Shown here: positions 38,715 through 52,056 of the stretch, one piece after another
Layout: every line of letters begins with the position of its first letter
Numbering within the stretch: position 1 is the stretch's first letter
Assembly: GCA_030248065.1 (NCBI GenBank)
Contig: JASAMV010005148.1
Coordinates: forward strand, 1 to 64,000
Origin: Rhynchonema sp. JSB1_4
Lineage: Eukaryota; Nematoda; Chromadorea; Monhysterida; Xyalidae
Direction: 5' to 3'
DNA: 64,000 nucleotides
Notes under the pieces: generated by a model
Seen by the model: only the letters and a program-made list of their open reading frames with translations
What the model was told of the DNA's origin: nothing
Databases searched by the model: none
Position numbers and translations under genes: made by a program

Positions 38715-41700
38715 TCACAAATTGACAGTCGTTTGTTGGTGTTGTTTGATTCGATGCAAGTCGGCCTCACTCTGTCCCGGCGTATGTCGCACCAATCTGT
38801 CGGTTCGATGCGGTGCCGTCTCTGCCCTGATGCAGCAAGCAAACACGGTCGAGATCACGTGATCATATGGTGCCAACGAATGCAGGGGTCGCGGCAGGAA
38901 TGACCAGGTGCGCAGCCATGTCGGCAGCAGGGACGGCCGATTGCGCTGCAAATCATGCGTTTGGTCAAACATCATCGAGCTCATTCTATAGTTGTGCCTG
39001 ACTGATCAAGGCAACATTACCTGTATAACATTGATGATGATCACGAGTGCGAATAGTACAGCGATGGGCAGCCCGACAGCCAGTGCAACGGTGGTGCCGA
39101 TCAAGGACAAGCCGAACACGACCAACGGCAGCAATACGAACGATGCCACAATGTACAACACCGCGAACCAACGGTACTGCAATAATGATGGTGACATTTG
39201 ATTGGCAAAGGCATGACGGGTATTGGTAAGGCTCGGCCAATGGTGGTCTGATTTGGGCTTCGGCTAACGCTCCATGTGTGACACGAGACCCTTGACACTG
39301 TACAGTCGATCACTTTGGTCTCCGATGCCAAGTTCTCGACAAACAAGATTAGTTTCGGATAGTTAAACAGCTATCCGATCTAACCACACCCCCGTACCTT
39401 AGCCGTTGTGTTGCCCAACACTTTAGCAGCGCCGATCGGTAGCGCGCGCAGCGGCCAGATCACATAGAAGATCAGTATTCCGGTCAGATTGAAGAACAGA
39501 TGACAGAGCGCGATTTGCAGGGCCCTGGAATCAAAAATCTCAGCTTTCGGCCGGAAGATCAAGCCTGAATGATCAAGGTGATACTCACAAATGAATATGA
39601 TCGCCAGCCAACGCGGCCAATATGCTTGTCCATGTAGTGCCCACGTTGGCACCCAATGTCAGCGGGTACATTCGGTCAACGGTGAGCACGCCAACACCGA
39701 CCAGGGGAGTCAAGGCCGATGTGACGATGCTCGATGATTGTACCTGTGTACGGTGGGTTGGGTACATTGGGCCGCAGCAATGATGCGAGCAAGCACAACG
39801 ACCATGAAAACTTTGTTTGGTTGGACCGCGTTTTGGTACGCAGCACTAGCTTAGATAATAACTTTTACGCTGGTCACAAATAGTGCTTCGAAAGCTGAGT
39901 TCAAACAAAAAAGTGCCTTTGTCTTGCCGTAGTCGTAGTCAATGAGTTGCCTTCAATTAGACTATAGTTGATTCGCGTGTCTTTATTCGACTAACCAGTA
40001 TTGTCATCACGCAGCCAACCACGATGGCGATGTAGCCGGTCAGCCATTTCCATCTGCCCGGCAGGTCGTTGTTGACGAAACGTCTGTGAGAAAAAAGGCG
40101 TAATTTTGTATGGAGTATGATAAATAAAAGTACCGAAAAACGAAAGACACAAAGTGCCGAATACCCAACAAACCTTATGGTGCTGGCCAGTTGTCCTTTG
40201 AGTGTCGAATGCAGCAGTTTGACGATGGCAAACAGACAGACACAGAGCACGACCAGTGACGCGATCAATAGGATCAAGCCGATTGTGCCGTCACGCCATT
40301 GCAGTGCACCGAAGATGTGCGAACCTGATACATCAAGGAGATATTGGTGATCGTGACCTTGAGAATTCGGAATGTTTCTTGATCTATCTGGACGGGACTC
40401 GTTATGCGCGTGGATTAGCTGACCAGTGGATTTTGGGTCTTTTTGTTTCACTTTTCATGGTTGTAACCACAAGGCATATGCGCAACATCAATACATAGTC
40501 ATTGATAAAATGGATCGCATAACCTTATAACCGCAAAATGGGCATATAACTGACACTGCAAGTCCGGTCCCAGTGACAATGCTTGCCAAAACCAGAACCG
40601 CCAATAAGTTTTGCATAACATTCGCACGCAAAAACTGATGTGACCAAGAAGCAAGAAGACAAGACTTGACCGGTCACCGGGTATGATATCAACCCAGCAA
40701 TGAATCATGGAGGTAAACAATCGAACCTGAGCATATCCGCACGGCGCCTGCACTCAATGATGTTTCATTTATAGTTGTTTTGTTGTGGACATGGTCGAAT
40801 CGCACGTACCGATGACAATATCGTTTGACGAGACTGACCGAACCGGCCTCTGCTTTGCCGGTGGCAATGTCCTCGATTTTGGCCTTGTCCAGCTGTAAAT
40901 ATGAAAATGTGGATGAATTGTGGAATTACAATGCCATGATTTACTTATGGGCATTTACTTTATCGAGATGAAACACTGGAATACGGAACCTGAACGATCA
41001 GCTTGTTGAACGGGTCGGTGAGATATTTGAGCAGTTTTGGTGGCTTCTGGCCTTTGGTCAGATGGAATGAATCGACGACGAAACTGCTCAAGTGGTACAG
41101 ATAGCCTGGAATGAAATAGGAACACTGTCCGTGGTCGACTTTATATTGAGCAAAAACGACAAATGTCATGTCATAAAAAACAATACAGAACTGCATGTGT
41201 ATTGATATGGTGAGAGCTCAACATACCAGTGATAATTTCGAGGGGCAACAGCAGCACGACACACGACCAATTGAACATGTCGTGCACGGTGGCGGCAGCG
41301 AAGGCGCGTCGGAACTCATTGCGCCGACCCGAATGGCCCAGTGACACCAATGTGTTGGTCATTGATGTGCCGATGTTGGCACCCATCACGATCGGGATCG
41401 CCGCACGAACCGGCATGACTGAAACATCACACGAATTGTTGGCGCACTGACTGATTGGTATTTGGCTGGTGATGCTTACTGGTACATACAGTGCGGTGGT
41501 TGTTACCCAAATATGAGAACAGACAAAACGGCGGTGAGAAAAGCAGCCAAAAGCAACTCTTCAATCGGTGGATTTTTAAAAACCGGCTTTGACCTCCCTC
41601 TTTTCTTTCACCGCACAGTTTCTATCTGTCCCGCGATCTCTAATGCAAGACAGTGGGCTATAAAGTTGGTGCAGGTCACGGTAAACATGCACATACTGTA

Positions 41701-44700
41701 ACCTGTACTTGACAAGTACAGATGGATGTCCAACCTATTTTACCTAAGACTTACCTGAGTTGAGTTCGCCTACATAGAATGAAAGACCTGACTGCCAGCC
41801 TGTGTAGCTGATGTTGCCTAAAACACCTAAATACCTGAAAGCAACGGTTTTGGTCCTACACGCCGTGTGCTACCAACAAGCTCCCAGTCACTTACCTGCG
41901 ACTTTTCGTTCCGTCTCTTGTGCCTCGTCAAGGTTTGAGCGTGCGCCCTTGTCTCGGCCGATTGGCTGGCAGTGCAGGTCACATACAGCGGTGGGGGTTC
42001 CGCTTTAGGATTTCAGATACACAAACTACCCATCAGTGTGTAGGAATCATAAAGCAGAACTACTGTATTCGCATTTAGGCTGCAAAAAGTAAAGGGCAGA
42101 AAATAGAAATGTGCACGCCAAATAAGGCGCATAAATTATGCGTGCGGAGGACAAACCGCCGCGAATGCAATGGCAGAGAAAATATATGGAATTTACTCTC
42201 GCTGGCGACCAATCCAACGACAATCGAGGTCGACGTGGATGAGCTTTGTAACAGCACCGTGGTGAGCACACCAATCATCAGCCCACTGATTGGGTTCTGT
42301 AGCAGCACCGACTCGCGAAACACTCGACCTGAAAATTCATATTACGCAACCTTATGGTCCCGAAAATCCAGGACCAACTTTTTCGGGCCCGTACTTTTCA
42401 GGCCCGGAACTTTTCGGACCCGGTGCCATTCAGTAACGGGTCTGTTCAGTCCAGCACCACAGAGTTTCGGCGGGCCCGGTGCGTTTCAGACGCGATGCCT
42501 TTCAGGTCCGGTGCTATTCAGGCCCGATTCCTTTGAGGCCCAGGTTTTTTCAGGCCGGGACAATTCGGTCCCTAATCACCTGGGCACGGGTGCCCGCCCT
42601 CTCTGCCGCAAGCCCGCCTCATCCCGGGAGAGAACGCTAAAAATACAAAGTTGATGGGTCGCGCCACTAATTGTACCAGGCCCAATGCCATTCAGTCCCG
42701 GTGCCATTCAGTTCAGGCTCGATGCCGTGACTAGACCAGAATGAAAGTGTCCACCTTCACTTCGTCGCATCAAGACGGGTTTGCCATTCACGGCCACGAT
42801 TCAGGGCAAGCTCAGATTTTTGGAGAGGCAGCACACGTTAATTTTAGTCACCCGAAATGCTCTCGCCTTTTTTTACGATTTCGACCTGAACCGCACCCGG
42901 ACTGAATGGCAGGGCTTGACACCTACTGGGCCAGAAAAAGAACCGGGCCTGAAAGATACTGGGCCTGAATGGCACAGTGCAATATTTTTGAAGAGCAGCC
43001 TCTGTTGAGCCAGAAAACTAGGTGAAACACGCGGTGCAATATTTTTGAAGAGGAGCCTCTGCTGAGCTAGAGGACTTGGTGAGACACGCGGTGCAATATT
43101 TTTGAAGAGGAGCCTCTGCTGAGCTAGAGGACTTGGTGAGACACGCGGTGCAATATTTTTGAAGGGCAGCCTCTGTTGAGCTAGAGAACTAGGTGAAACA
43201 CGCGGTGCAATATTTTTGAAGAGGAGCCTCTGTTGAGCTAGAGGACTTGGTGAGACACGCGGTGCAATATTTTTGAAGAGGAGCCTCTGTTGAGCTAGAG
43301 GACTTGGTGAGACACGCGGTGCAATATTTTTGAAGAGGAGCCTCTGTTGAGCTAGAGGACTTGGTGAGACACGCGGTGCAATATTTTTGAAGAGGAGCCT
43401 CTGCTGAGCTAGAGGACTTGGTGAGACACGCGGTGCAATATTTTTGAAGAGGAGCCTCTGTTGAGCTAGAGGACTTGGTGAGACACGCGGTGCAATATTT
43501 TTGAAGAGGAGCCTCTGTTGAGCTAGAGGACTTGGTGAGACACGCGGTGCAATATTTTTGAAGAGGATTCTGCTGAGCCTAGAGGACTTGGTGAGACACG
43601 CGGTGCAATATTTTTGAAGAGGAGCTCTAAGGAGAGGGGCTAGCCTCTGTTGAGCTAGAGGACTAGGTGAAACACGCGGTGCAATATTTTTGAAGAGGAG
43701 CCTCTGTTGAGCTAGAGGACTTGGTGAGACACGCGGTGCAATATTTTTGAAGAGGAGCCTCTCGGACCTCCGCGCCAATTGAAATCTGTTGAGCTAGAGG
43801 ACTTGGTGAGACACGCGGTGCAATATTTTTGAAGAGCAGCCTCTGTTGAGCTAGAGGACTTGGTGAGACACGCGGTGCAATATTTTTGAAGAGGAGCCTC
43901 TGTTGAGCTAGAGGACTTGGTGAGACACGCGGTGCAATATTTTTGAAGAGGAGCCTCTGTTGAGCTAGAGGACTTGGTGAGACACGCGGTGCAATATTTT
44001 TGAAGAGGAGCCTCTGTTGAGCTAGAGGACTTTGTGAGACACGCGGCGCAAGATTTGTGAAGAGGAGCCTCTGCTGAGCTAGAGGACTTGGTGAGACACG
44101 CGGTTGCAATATTTTTGAAGAGGAGCCTCTGTTGAGCTAGAGGACTTGGTGAGACACGCGGTGCAATATTTTTGAAGAGGAGCCTCTGTTGAGCTAGAGG
44201 ACTTGGTGAGACACGCGGTGCAATATTTTTGAAGAGGAGCCTCTGTTGAGCTAGAGGACTTGGAAATGGTGCACGCAGCGCATATTTTTGAAGGACAGCC
44301 TCTGTTGAGCTAGAGAACTAGGTGAAACACGCGGTGCAATATTTTTGAAGGGCAGCCTCTGTTGAGCTAGAGGACTTGGTGAGACACGCGGTGCAATATT
44401 TTTGAAGAAGATTCTGCTGAGCTAGAGGACTTGGTGAGACACGCGGTGCAATATTTTTGAAGGGCAGCCTCTGTTGAGCTAGAGAACTAGGTGAAACACG
44501 CGGTGCAATATTTTTGAAGAGGAGCCTCTGTTGAGCTAGAGGACTTGGTGAGACACGCGGCGCAATATTTTTGAAGAGGAGCCTCTGTTGAGCTAGAGGA
44601 CTTGGTGAGACACGCGGTGCAATATTTTTGAAGAGGAGCCTCTGTTGAGCTAGAGGACTTGGTGAGACACGCGGTGCAATATTTTTGAAGAGGAGCCTCT

Positions 44701-47700
44701 GTTGAGCTAGAGGACTTGGTGAGACACGCGGTGCAATATTTTTGAAGAGGAGCCTCTGTTGAGCTAGAGGACTTGGTGAGACACGCGGTGCAATATTTTT
44801 GAAGAGGAGCCTCTGCTGAGCTAGAGGACTTGGTGAGACACGCGGCGCAATATTTTTGAAGAGGAGCCTCTGTTGAGCTAGAGGACTTGGTGAGACACGC
44901 GGTGCAATATTTTTGAAGAGGATTCTGCTGAGCCAGAGGACTTGGTGAGACACGCGGTGCAATATTTTTGAAGAGGAGCCTCTGTTGAGCTAGAGGACTT
45001 GGTGAGACACGCGGTGCAATATTTTTGAAGAGGAGCCTCTGTTGAGCTAGAGGACTTGGTGAGACACGCGGTGCAATATTTTTGAAGAGGAGCCTCTGCT
45101 GAGCTAGAGGACTTGGTGAGACACGCGGTGCAATATTTTTGAAGAGGAGCCCTGTTGAGCTAGAGGACTTGGTGAGACACGCGGTGCAATATTTTTGAAG
45201 AGGAGCCTCTGTTGAGCTAGAGGACTTGGTGAGACACGCGGTGCAATATTTTTGAAGAGGAGCCTCTGTTGAGCTAGAGGACTTGGTGAGACACGCGGTG
45301 CAATATTTTTGAAGAGGAGCCTCTGCTGAGCTAGAGGACTTGGTGAGACACGCGGTGCAATATTTTTGAAGAGGAGCCTCTGTTGAGCTAGAGGACTTGG
45401 TGAGACACGCGGTGCAATATTTTTGAAGAGGATTCTGCTGAGCCAGAGGACTTGGTGAGACACGCGGTGCAATATTTTTGAAGGGCAGCCTCTGTTGAGC
45501 TAGAGAACTAGGTGAAACACGCGGTGCAATATTTTTGAAGGGCAGCCTCTGTTGAGCTAGAGGACTTGGTGAGACACGCGGTGCAATATTTTTGAAGAGG
45601 AGCCTCTGCTGAGCTAGAGGACTTGGTGAGACACGCGGTGCAATATTTTTGAAGGGCAGCCTCTGTTGAGCTAGAGAACTAGGTGAAACACGCGGTGCAA
45701 TATTTTTGAAGAGGACCCTCTGTTGAGCTAGAGGACGTGGTGAGACACGCGGTGCAATATGTTTGACGGGAGCCTCTGTTGAGCTAGGAAGATTGGGGAG
45801 AACGCGGTGCAATATTTTTGAAGAGGAGCCTCTGCTGAGCTAGAGGACTTGGTGAGACACGCGGTGCAATATTTGTTTTTTGAAGAGGAGCCTCTGTTGA
45901 GCTAGAGGACTTGGTGAGACACGCGGTGCAATATTTTGAAGAGGAGCCTCTGTTGAGCTTGAGGACTTGGTGAGACACGCGGCGCAATATTTTTGAAGAG
46001 GAGCCTCTGTTGAGCTAGAGGACTTGGTCAGACAGGCGGTGCAATATTTTTGGAAGAGGAGCCTCACAAATGCAATATTTTTGAAGAGGACGAGCTAGAG
46101 GACTTGGTGAGACACGCGGTGCAATATTTTTGAAGAGGAGCCTCTTATGACCTAGAGAACTTGGTTAGACACGCGGAGAAAAATTTTAGAAGAGAAGCCT
46201 CTGTGGAGCTATAGGACTGGGGGAGACACGCGGTGCAATATTTTGAAGAGGAGCCCTGTTGAGCTAGAGGACTTGGTGAGACACGCGGTGCTTTTTGAAG
46301 AGGAGCCTCTGCTGAGCTAGAGGACTTGGTGAGACACGCGGTGCAATATTTTTGAAGAGCAGCCTCTGTTGAGCTAGAGGACTTGGTGAGACACGCGGTG
46401 CAATATTTTTGAAGAGGAGCCTCTGTTGAGCTAGAGGACTTGGTGAGACACGCGGCGCAATATTTTTGAAGAGGAGCCTCTGTTGAGCTAGAGGACTTGG
46501 TGAGACACGCGGTGCAATATTTTTGAAGAGGAGCCTCTGCTGAGCTAGAGGACTTGGTGAGACACGCGGTGCAATATTTTTGAAGAGGAGCCTCTGTTGA
46601 GCTGGAGGACTTGGTGAGACACGCGGTGCAATATTTTTAAAGAGGAGCCTCTGCTAAGCTAGAGGACTTGGTGAGACACGCGGTGCAATATTTTTGAAGA
46701 GGAGCCTCTGTTGAGCTAGAGGACTTGGTGAGACACGCGGTGCAATATTTTTGAAGAGGAGCCTCTGCTGAGCTAGAGGACTTGGTGAGACACGCGGTGC
46801 AATATTTTTGAAGAGGAGCCTCTGCTGAGCTAGAGGACTTGGTGAGACACGCGGTGCAATATTTTTGAAGGGCAGCCTCTGTTGAGCTAGAGAACTAGGT
46901 GAAACACGCGGTGCAATATTTTTGAAGGGCAGCCTCTGTTGAGCTAGAGGACTTGGTGAGACACGCGGTGCAATATTTCTGAAGAGGAGCCTCTGCTGAG
47001 CTAGAGGACTTGGTGAGACACGCGGTGCAATATTTTTGAAGGGCAGGCTCTGTTGAGCTAGAGAACTAGGTGAAACACGCGGTGCAATATTTTTGAAGAG
47101 GAGCCTCTGTTGAGCTAGAGGACTTGGTGAGACACGCGGTGCAATATTTTTGAAGGGAGCCTCTGTTGAGCTGGAAGACTTGGTGAGACACGCGGTGCAA
47201 TATTTTTGAAGAGGAGCCTCTGCTGAGCTAGAGGACTTGGTGAGACACGCGGTGCAATATTTTTGAAGAGGAACCTCTATTGATGTAGGGGACTTGGTGA
47301 TGCAGGCAGTGCTTACTGGCGCGACCCATCAACATTATATTTTCGCCGTGCTCTCTGAGTATGCAGTGGGCTCGCCGGCAGAGGGGACGGGCACCCGGGC
47401 CCAGGTGATTAATGATCGAATCGTCCCGGTCTGAAAAAAAAACCGGGCGTCAGAGGAATCGGGTCTGAATGGCAATGGACCTGAAAGACGTCGTGTCTGA
47501 AACGCACCGGGTCTAAAACTTCAGGGTACGGGCCTGAATGGCCGGGCCTGAGCTTGTGGCCCGGGACTGAATCGTCGCACAATAGTAAAGTCAGGCAAAC
47601 ATCGACACTGTAAGCACATAAAGTGAAACAACATCGTTGACGAACCAGTGGCGCGTCCGCCGAGCAGCTGGAATGCGTCGCCGAGCAGACCCAGTGAGCA

Positions 47701-48353
47701 TATGAAGAGATACAACAGCATCAACAGAACCAGTGCACGCAATACGTAGTCAGCTATGGTGCGCGTACGCTCCACACACGATTGGTCTGGGGAGAAATGG
47801 AGAATTGCAGGATGACATTATGCCTGAACTATCAAGGCGATAACACGCACCTTTCCACGGTGTCCGTTCGTCGTCAGGCTCGAGTTCGGGCAATGCCCAC
47901 ACATCCTCCTTCAACACGTCACCAACAATCGCCTTGTTCGCGCAGGGATTCGGCGTCGCTGTGCCTGATAATCAACAAATGTATACTTGGTTGTTCATGT
48001 GATAAAATGTCTTTGCAATGTCACAAGAACTGGTTGGATTAAATGCTCGTTGCTCATCGTATGACAGTTTAAGACAGGTGATGCCGCATCCGCGTCCACA
48101 GTATCAGTACTCAGAATCCAGCAAAGAACTGTCCGGTGTATCAGATTCTCGATTTTATCTACATTAACGCAGACCAAACGCACCGGAGTTTGGTGGCGTG
48201 TCGAGCGCAATGCCAGTGTTGCTGTATCCATTCTCGATGTCAGTCGTCTTCAGTTCGCTGACACGATCACCTGTCGGCATCATCAACTGGGAATTGGGCT
48301 TGAAGTCGTTCTTGTGAATCGTCGCTTCGGTTACGGTGATCCAGAAACGTCCC
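38715..48353 (-). CDS. Type II sodium-phosphate cotransporter (SLC34 family)
   Basis: A plasma-membrane Na+/inorganic phosphate symporter. Exons, descending: 48353?-48184, 47963-47851, 47786-47646, 42328-42197, 41418-41227, about 41104-40991, 40894-40810, 40325-40175, 40085-39994, 39743-39593, 39524-39398, 39177-39022 and 38947-38715. Diagnostic blocks: cytoplasmic [12 protein letters not shown]1 [20 protein letters not shown]; first inverted repeat [18 protein letters not shown] with the QSSS motif, then [17 protein letters not shown]; extracellular loop; second repeat [18 protein letters not shown] and [18 protein letters not shown]-terminal [18 protein letters not shown]. Both QSSS repeats are intact, so transport is likely. 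An ATG pair near 48283 may be the start, but an acceptor at 48353 keeps the frame open upstream. The third intron (42329-47645) is filled by a foldback element with a 57-bp tandem array. Confidence 0.94.
42350..47580. mobile_element. Foldback-type element inside SLC34 intron
   Basis: The two flanks of the tandem array are inverted repeats of each other. About 42470-42667 matches the reverse complement of about 47312-47515 at roughly 80 percent by eye; shared blocks include GGTGCGTTTCAGAC, CTTTCAGGTCC, TAATCACCTGGGC and TTGATGGGTCGCGCC. The outer flanks consist of short degenerate repeats of the type TTCAGGCCCGG / CCGGGCCTGAA. No transposase is present. The structure matches the general plan of non-autonomous foldback DNA elements. 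Exact ends and any target-site duplication are uncertain. Confidence 0.7.
42977..47330. repeat. Tandem array of a 57-bp repeat, about 75 copies
   Basis: Units such as CCTCTGTTGAGCTAGAGGAC + TTGGTGAGACACGCGGTGCA + ATATTTTTGAAGAGGAG repeat head to tail for about 4.35 kb with very few changes. A variant unit (GAAGGGCAGCC, then AGAGAACTAGGTGAAACACG) and a shortened unit (GAAGAGGATTCTGCTGAGCC) recur, the latter at about 43560, 44405, 44925 and 45427. This shows higher-order duplication of blocks of roughly 0.5 kb. Because 57 is divisible by three, minus-strand frames stay open and give artefactual proteins of up to 441 residues built on [19 protein letters not shown]. Confidence 0.98.
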
Positions 48354-49782
48354 AGCTGAAATTCTTGAAGTCTTTAGCGACGAAAACTGTTGAACATTTG
48401 GCAATGAAATTGATTCGTCCTGAGCCTGAGCATGCTGGTTATACCATTGAGCTAAAAATAGAAAAACATCAGATTATCGTGAAATATAAATTTTGCGTTT
48501 ATTGCGAAATCGCATCCGTCGTTACAAAAGCACGAAATTCAACACAAAAATTTCAATTGTTGATCAGAATGAGTCTGGGCGAAAACAGTTGTTGTGGGCG
48601 TTGTTGTTTACACCAAAGGTGAGCAGTTTACTGAGTAATAACCTGGAATAAAAAACTGGTTTATTGCCATGTATTCATAACGGATGGTCATTACTCACAT
48701 TCACGTGTGGTGGTAAGCATAATGATTGCGCTTTCGCAATTGCAGTCCAAGAATTGAGCTCAAATTTTTTTCGGTATTATGTTCTATAGATTTTGTGGAT
48801 GTGATGCAATGCAACCCACATGAACGCAACCACTCACCCTCGTGTTGATTTGTTGGGCATGAGGTGCCAACAGTGGTCTGTTGTGAAGCAGGCTTGAATC
48901 AGCCGCACGTTGTTCTGACGTCATGATTTTGGGATTCGGTGATGTTTCAATCAAAGTCAATGTACATATGGTCAGTCAGTAAATATCGATGTCTGGCCTA
49001 TGCATTAGCGTGGTCCAGTCTGAAACAGCACAAACATATTGATCGCCGTGTGGTCTCAGACAATTGTCGAAAAAAATGAAGCGGGAAGTTTAAAAATTTG
49101 CTGGGTAAATAAACAAAACGCTGCGCAGTCTCTCTTATCGCATTTCAGACCGCACAGAACAGACACAGAAATGTGTGTCAGCCAGATTTGAGAGAAGACA
49201 ATGGGACCCGACAAAGGTTCCCGTTTAGAACCGGTTCCTCTTCCAGATCCGAACTTTAGCCGTTTCGATATCATTTTAATTTCACAAAAGCAGCGTTCAA
49301 GATCATTGCAGAAAAACAGACGATGTTCGCATATGTGCGTTGGCGTCACTGCGGTCACGTGTGTTTCTATAGCATCGCAAGCCGCTGAATAACCCAATAA
49401 CACGGGTAAACAGCTCCACGGCTGTCGCTTGGGCTTGTGGGCTTGCATTGCGAAAGCTGCTGCTCCAAGCTGACATCATGCCACGTGCAGCCAATCAGCT
49501 TGCAAGGGGCACGTGTAATGTCGGCCAGTAAGTCCAGACAGACATCTTTGATGAGAGCATGGCTCTATGTACGTGGGTTGAGTCATAAATATTTTTTCCA
49601 TTTCTTCATGATTGTGAAGAGGCGTTCCCTGCATTGCGTGTTGTCAATATGTTGATATCATGAAGGCCCACCTTGCGCACGCGCAACGGCCGACGTCAAG
49701 CTTTCTGGCTTGGTAACATGACTTTTTTCGAAATTTCAGATTCCACAATTTCGTTTCGACCAACTTTGAAGTCACTCCCAGG

Positions 49783-49966
49783 GGTATACTCTGGCAATTC
49801 TTTTGGGAGAAACTTTTCAACTGCGTTGCCTGATCCGTAAAGCACATTATGCGTGCACTGGCTACAGAAGTCACGTGACCGCTATAGCCAGTGCACGCAT
49901 CATCCGCTTTACGGATCAGGCAACGCGGTTGAAAAGTTTCTCCCAAAAGAATTGTCAGAGTATACC
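49783..49966. repeat. 184-bp near-perfect palindrome
   Basis: The arms meet with no spacer at GTCACGTGAC (49870-49879). Each arm begins GGTATACTCTGGCAATTC or its near match; mismatches are few and cluster near the centre (AGCACATTATG against AGCGGATGATG). The centre is an E-box (CACGTG). Confidence 0.95.
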
Positions 49967-50496
49967 TGCACACACGTACATTGTGAACGTTAACGCCAGT
50001 CGATGTTGGTGGCATCCGCATATTTCTTAATATCCTGAACTCAAGCCACGTGACCAAGGCTGATCAGACCCGATGACCCAGCTTTGTTTCCGGCGCTGGT
50101 GTTTGTTTACGCACCGAACAGCTGTTCACAAACATAATTATATTGCACGTTTTTGTCCCGCGTTTTCACGCGTGTTCCATCGAACAGAACCTGTTGTGAC
50201 GCAATCAAAAACAAAATTTCAACATCACAAAAAATCGATAATTTTTATTCGCACACGCCACATGGTAAGGAATGACACAGACATAATCTGACATGCACAC
50301 AGTAATCTTTCAGCAACAAACACAGCAACGCACATGTTTTCGAAAATAAAGCTTCATGTTTGTTTGGGGGCACACCACAGACCGACAAAGTTGCTGGGTA
50401 TCGTCTGAGAAACTCATAATTTTGTTCCGAAATCCGTCTGTGATACGTATAATACAAACTGCAAATTCAGCACACACAATGGGCGGTATGTCCGAA

Positions 50497-50655
50497 GGGG
50501 TGTAAAAGTCAGTTTGGTGTAAAGGTCTGGCGTAAGCTCGGGTCGGTGTAAGCTCGTGTAGACATGAAACATTGCCTGCTGTTAACGTGGAGTGTTTCAG
50601 GGTTACACCGAGGTCACACCTATCGACCTTACGCCGTCCTTTACACCCAACTGAT
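50497..50655. repeat. Small foldback built of GGTGTAA / TTACACC subrepeats
   Basis: The left side has repeated GGTGTAA and GGCGTAAG words; the right side has the complements TTACACC, CTTACGCC and TTTACACC. The two sides are separated by about 55 bp. Arms are short and degenerate. Confidence 0.6.
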
Positions 50656-52056
50656 GTTTACACAGTTTCGAAAATTCCACCCAACAACACACGCATGTAA
50701 CGTACAATACAAGACAGTGAAGCCAGCTTTGCAACAGTAATACATCGTGCGCAGTAATTAACTGACCAAGCATCTGGAATAATTATCTAGCTATAATTTG
50801 TTAGCACATTAAGGCATTTCATTTCAGAATTACACATCAAAATCAAACAAACATCGACAAAACAATAACTCATGCACAACATGCAACATAATTATACGGT
50901 ATGTACTGGAAGGGTGTTAAAAATACTGATATGCACCACATTTTCGCAGTTGGAGCATCATTACACACAAACATATACATAGCATGGAAGTGCTATTATC
51001 GAGAATTACATCATGAGATAAAAATGAGTGAGTGACCAAGGTAATTGTATAATTGAATCCTCACGAAAACACACAATAAGATACTACCGAACACAGCCCA
51101 GCTACACTACCATGATGTTTCACGGAAAGATGCGCATGAGAAAGCCACGTAACGTACGAAACATAAGAAGCCAACGGTTGGTTGGGTCGTTGCTCAGAAA
51201 CATACACGGAAGTAAAACGTGTAGAGATAAAAAACAACAATGTAGCAACGCACAAACAACAAATCAGACGAAACACGAAAATAAATAATATAACAAGAAA
51301 TGTACGTATCACGTTTCGACAGGAGCAAGTTGAAAGAAGGAAAAACAGAACGGGGCTGTACGATTTACGGGGCTGAGTGTGGCGGACACGACAAGGGTGA
51401 CAAGACAGACATCAACCAGCAATTGAATGCGTACCTAACAATTCACAGAGAATACAGACCATTGAAAAGCACATCAGAATACAATCTCCACGTTGAAACA
51501 TTAAATAAAAGTAGAAATTTGTCACACATTTCCCCGATTCGGGTCAAAGACATCATCAGAGCATCAATGCCATGACCGGCCAGGTCTTGCTTGCAGCATG
51601 ACACTGATCGCACGCACATACCGACGCGTGACGTTCAACGACAGGTATACATCTCGAAACATTACCGGATGCAGTGAAATTGTGAGACGTATAGTTGGTG
51701 AACAGTTCAACAAACAAAGAAGCTACGGAACGCAATCAATCTTAAAGTGAAATTGTCACAGTCGACCTTTGCTTTTCACTTACCAACTGACAGCGAAGTC
51801 GGCACGTGCGTGATTAGTGTCATTCTGCGCTGGCGGGCTCAGATATAGCACATGACTTGCAAGCATATCACCCACTCAGCAGCGTGACGCACGCACCATC
51901 TATGTTCAGTATGACATCAGCATGGTAACAGACAATAAAGTGCACAAAACACACAATAATCAACAACAATTGTTTACGTGGACGTCGTTTTGTGCTGATC
52001 AGCATTTTAAACCCGTGCGAGTGTGTGTGTGTGTGTCCATGAAACAATGAATGTGC

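Larger units (their letters stand above)
48354..52056. other. Intergenic region upstream of SLC34 and downstream of the zinc transporter
   Basis: No gene recognised. It may hold the first exon and promoter of SLC34 and the 3' UTR of the zinc transporter. It contains a 184-bp palindrome (49783-49966), a small foldback (50497-50655), two copies of TGATGTTTCA (48940, 51113), and a short GT microsatellite near 52020. Confidence 0.5.

Noticed and set aside
42873..46067. Long minus-strand reading frames of up to 441 codons repeating [19 protein letters not shown]
   Set aside because: They are a by-product of a 57-bp (19-codon) tandem repeat. The same array is open in more than one frame and lies inside an SLC34 intron.
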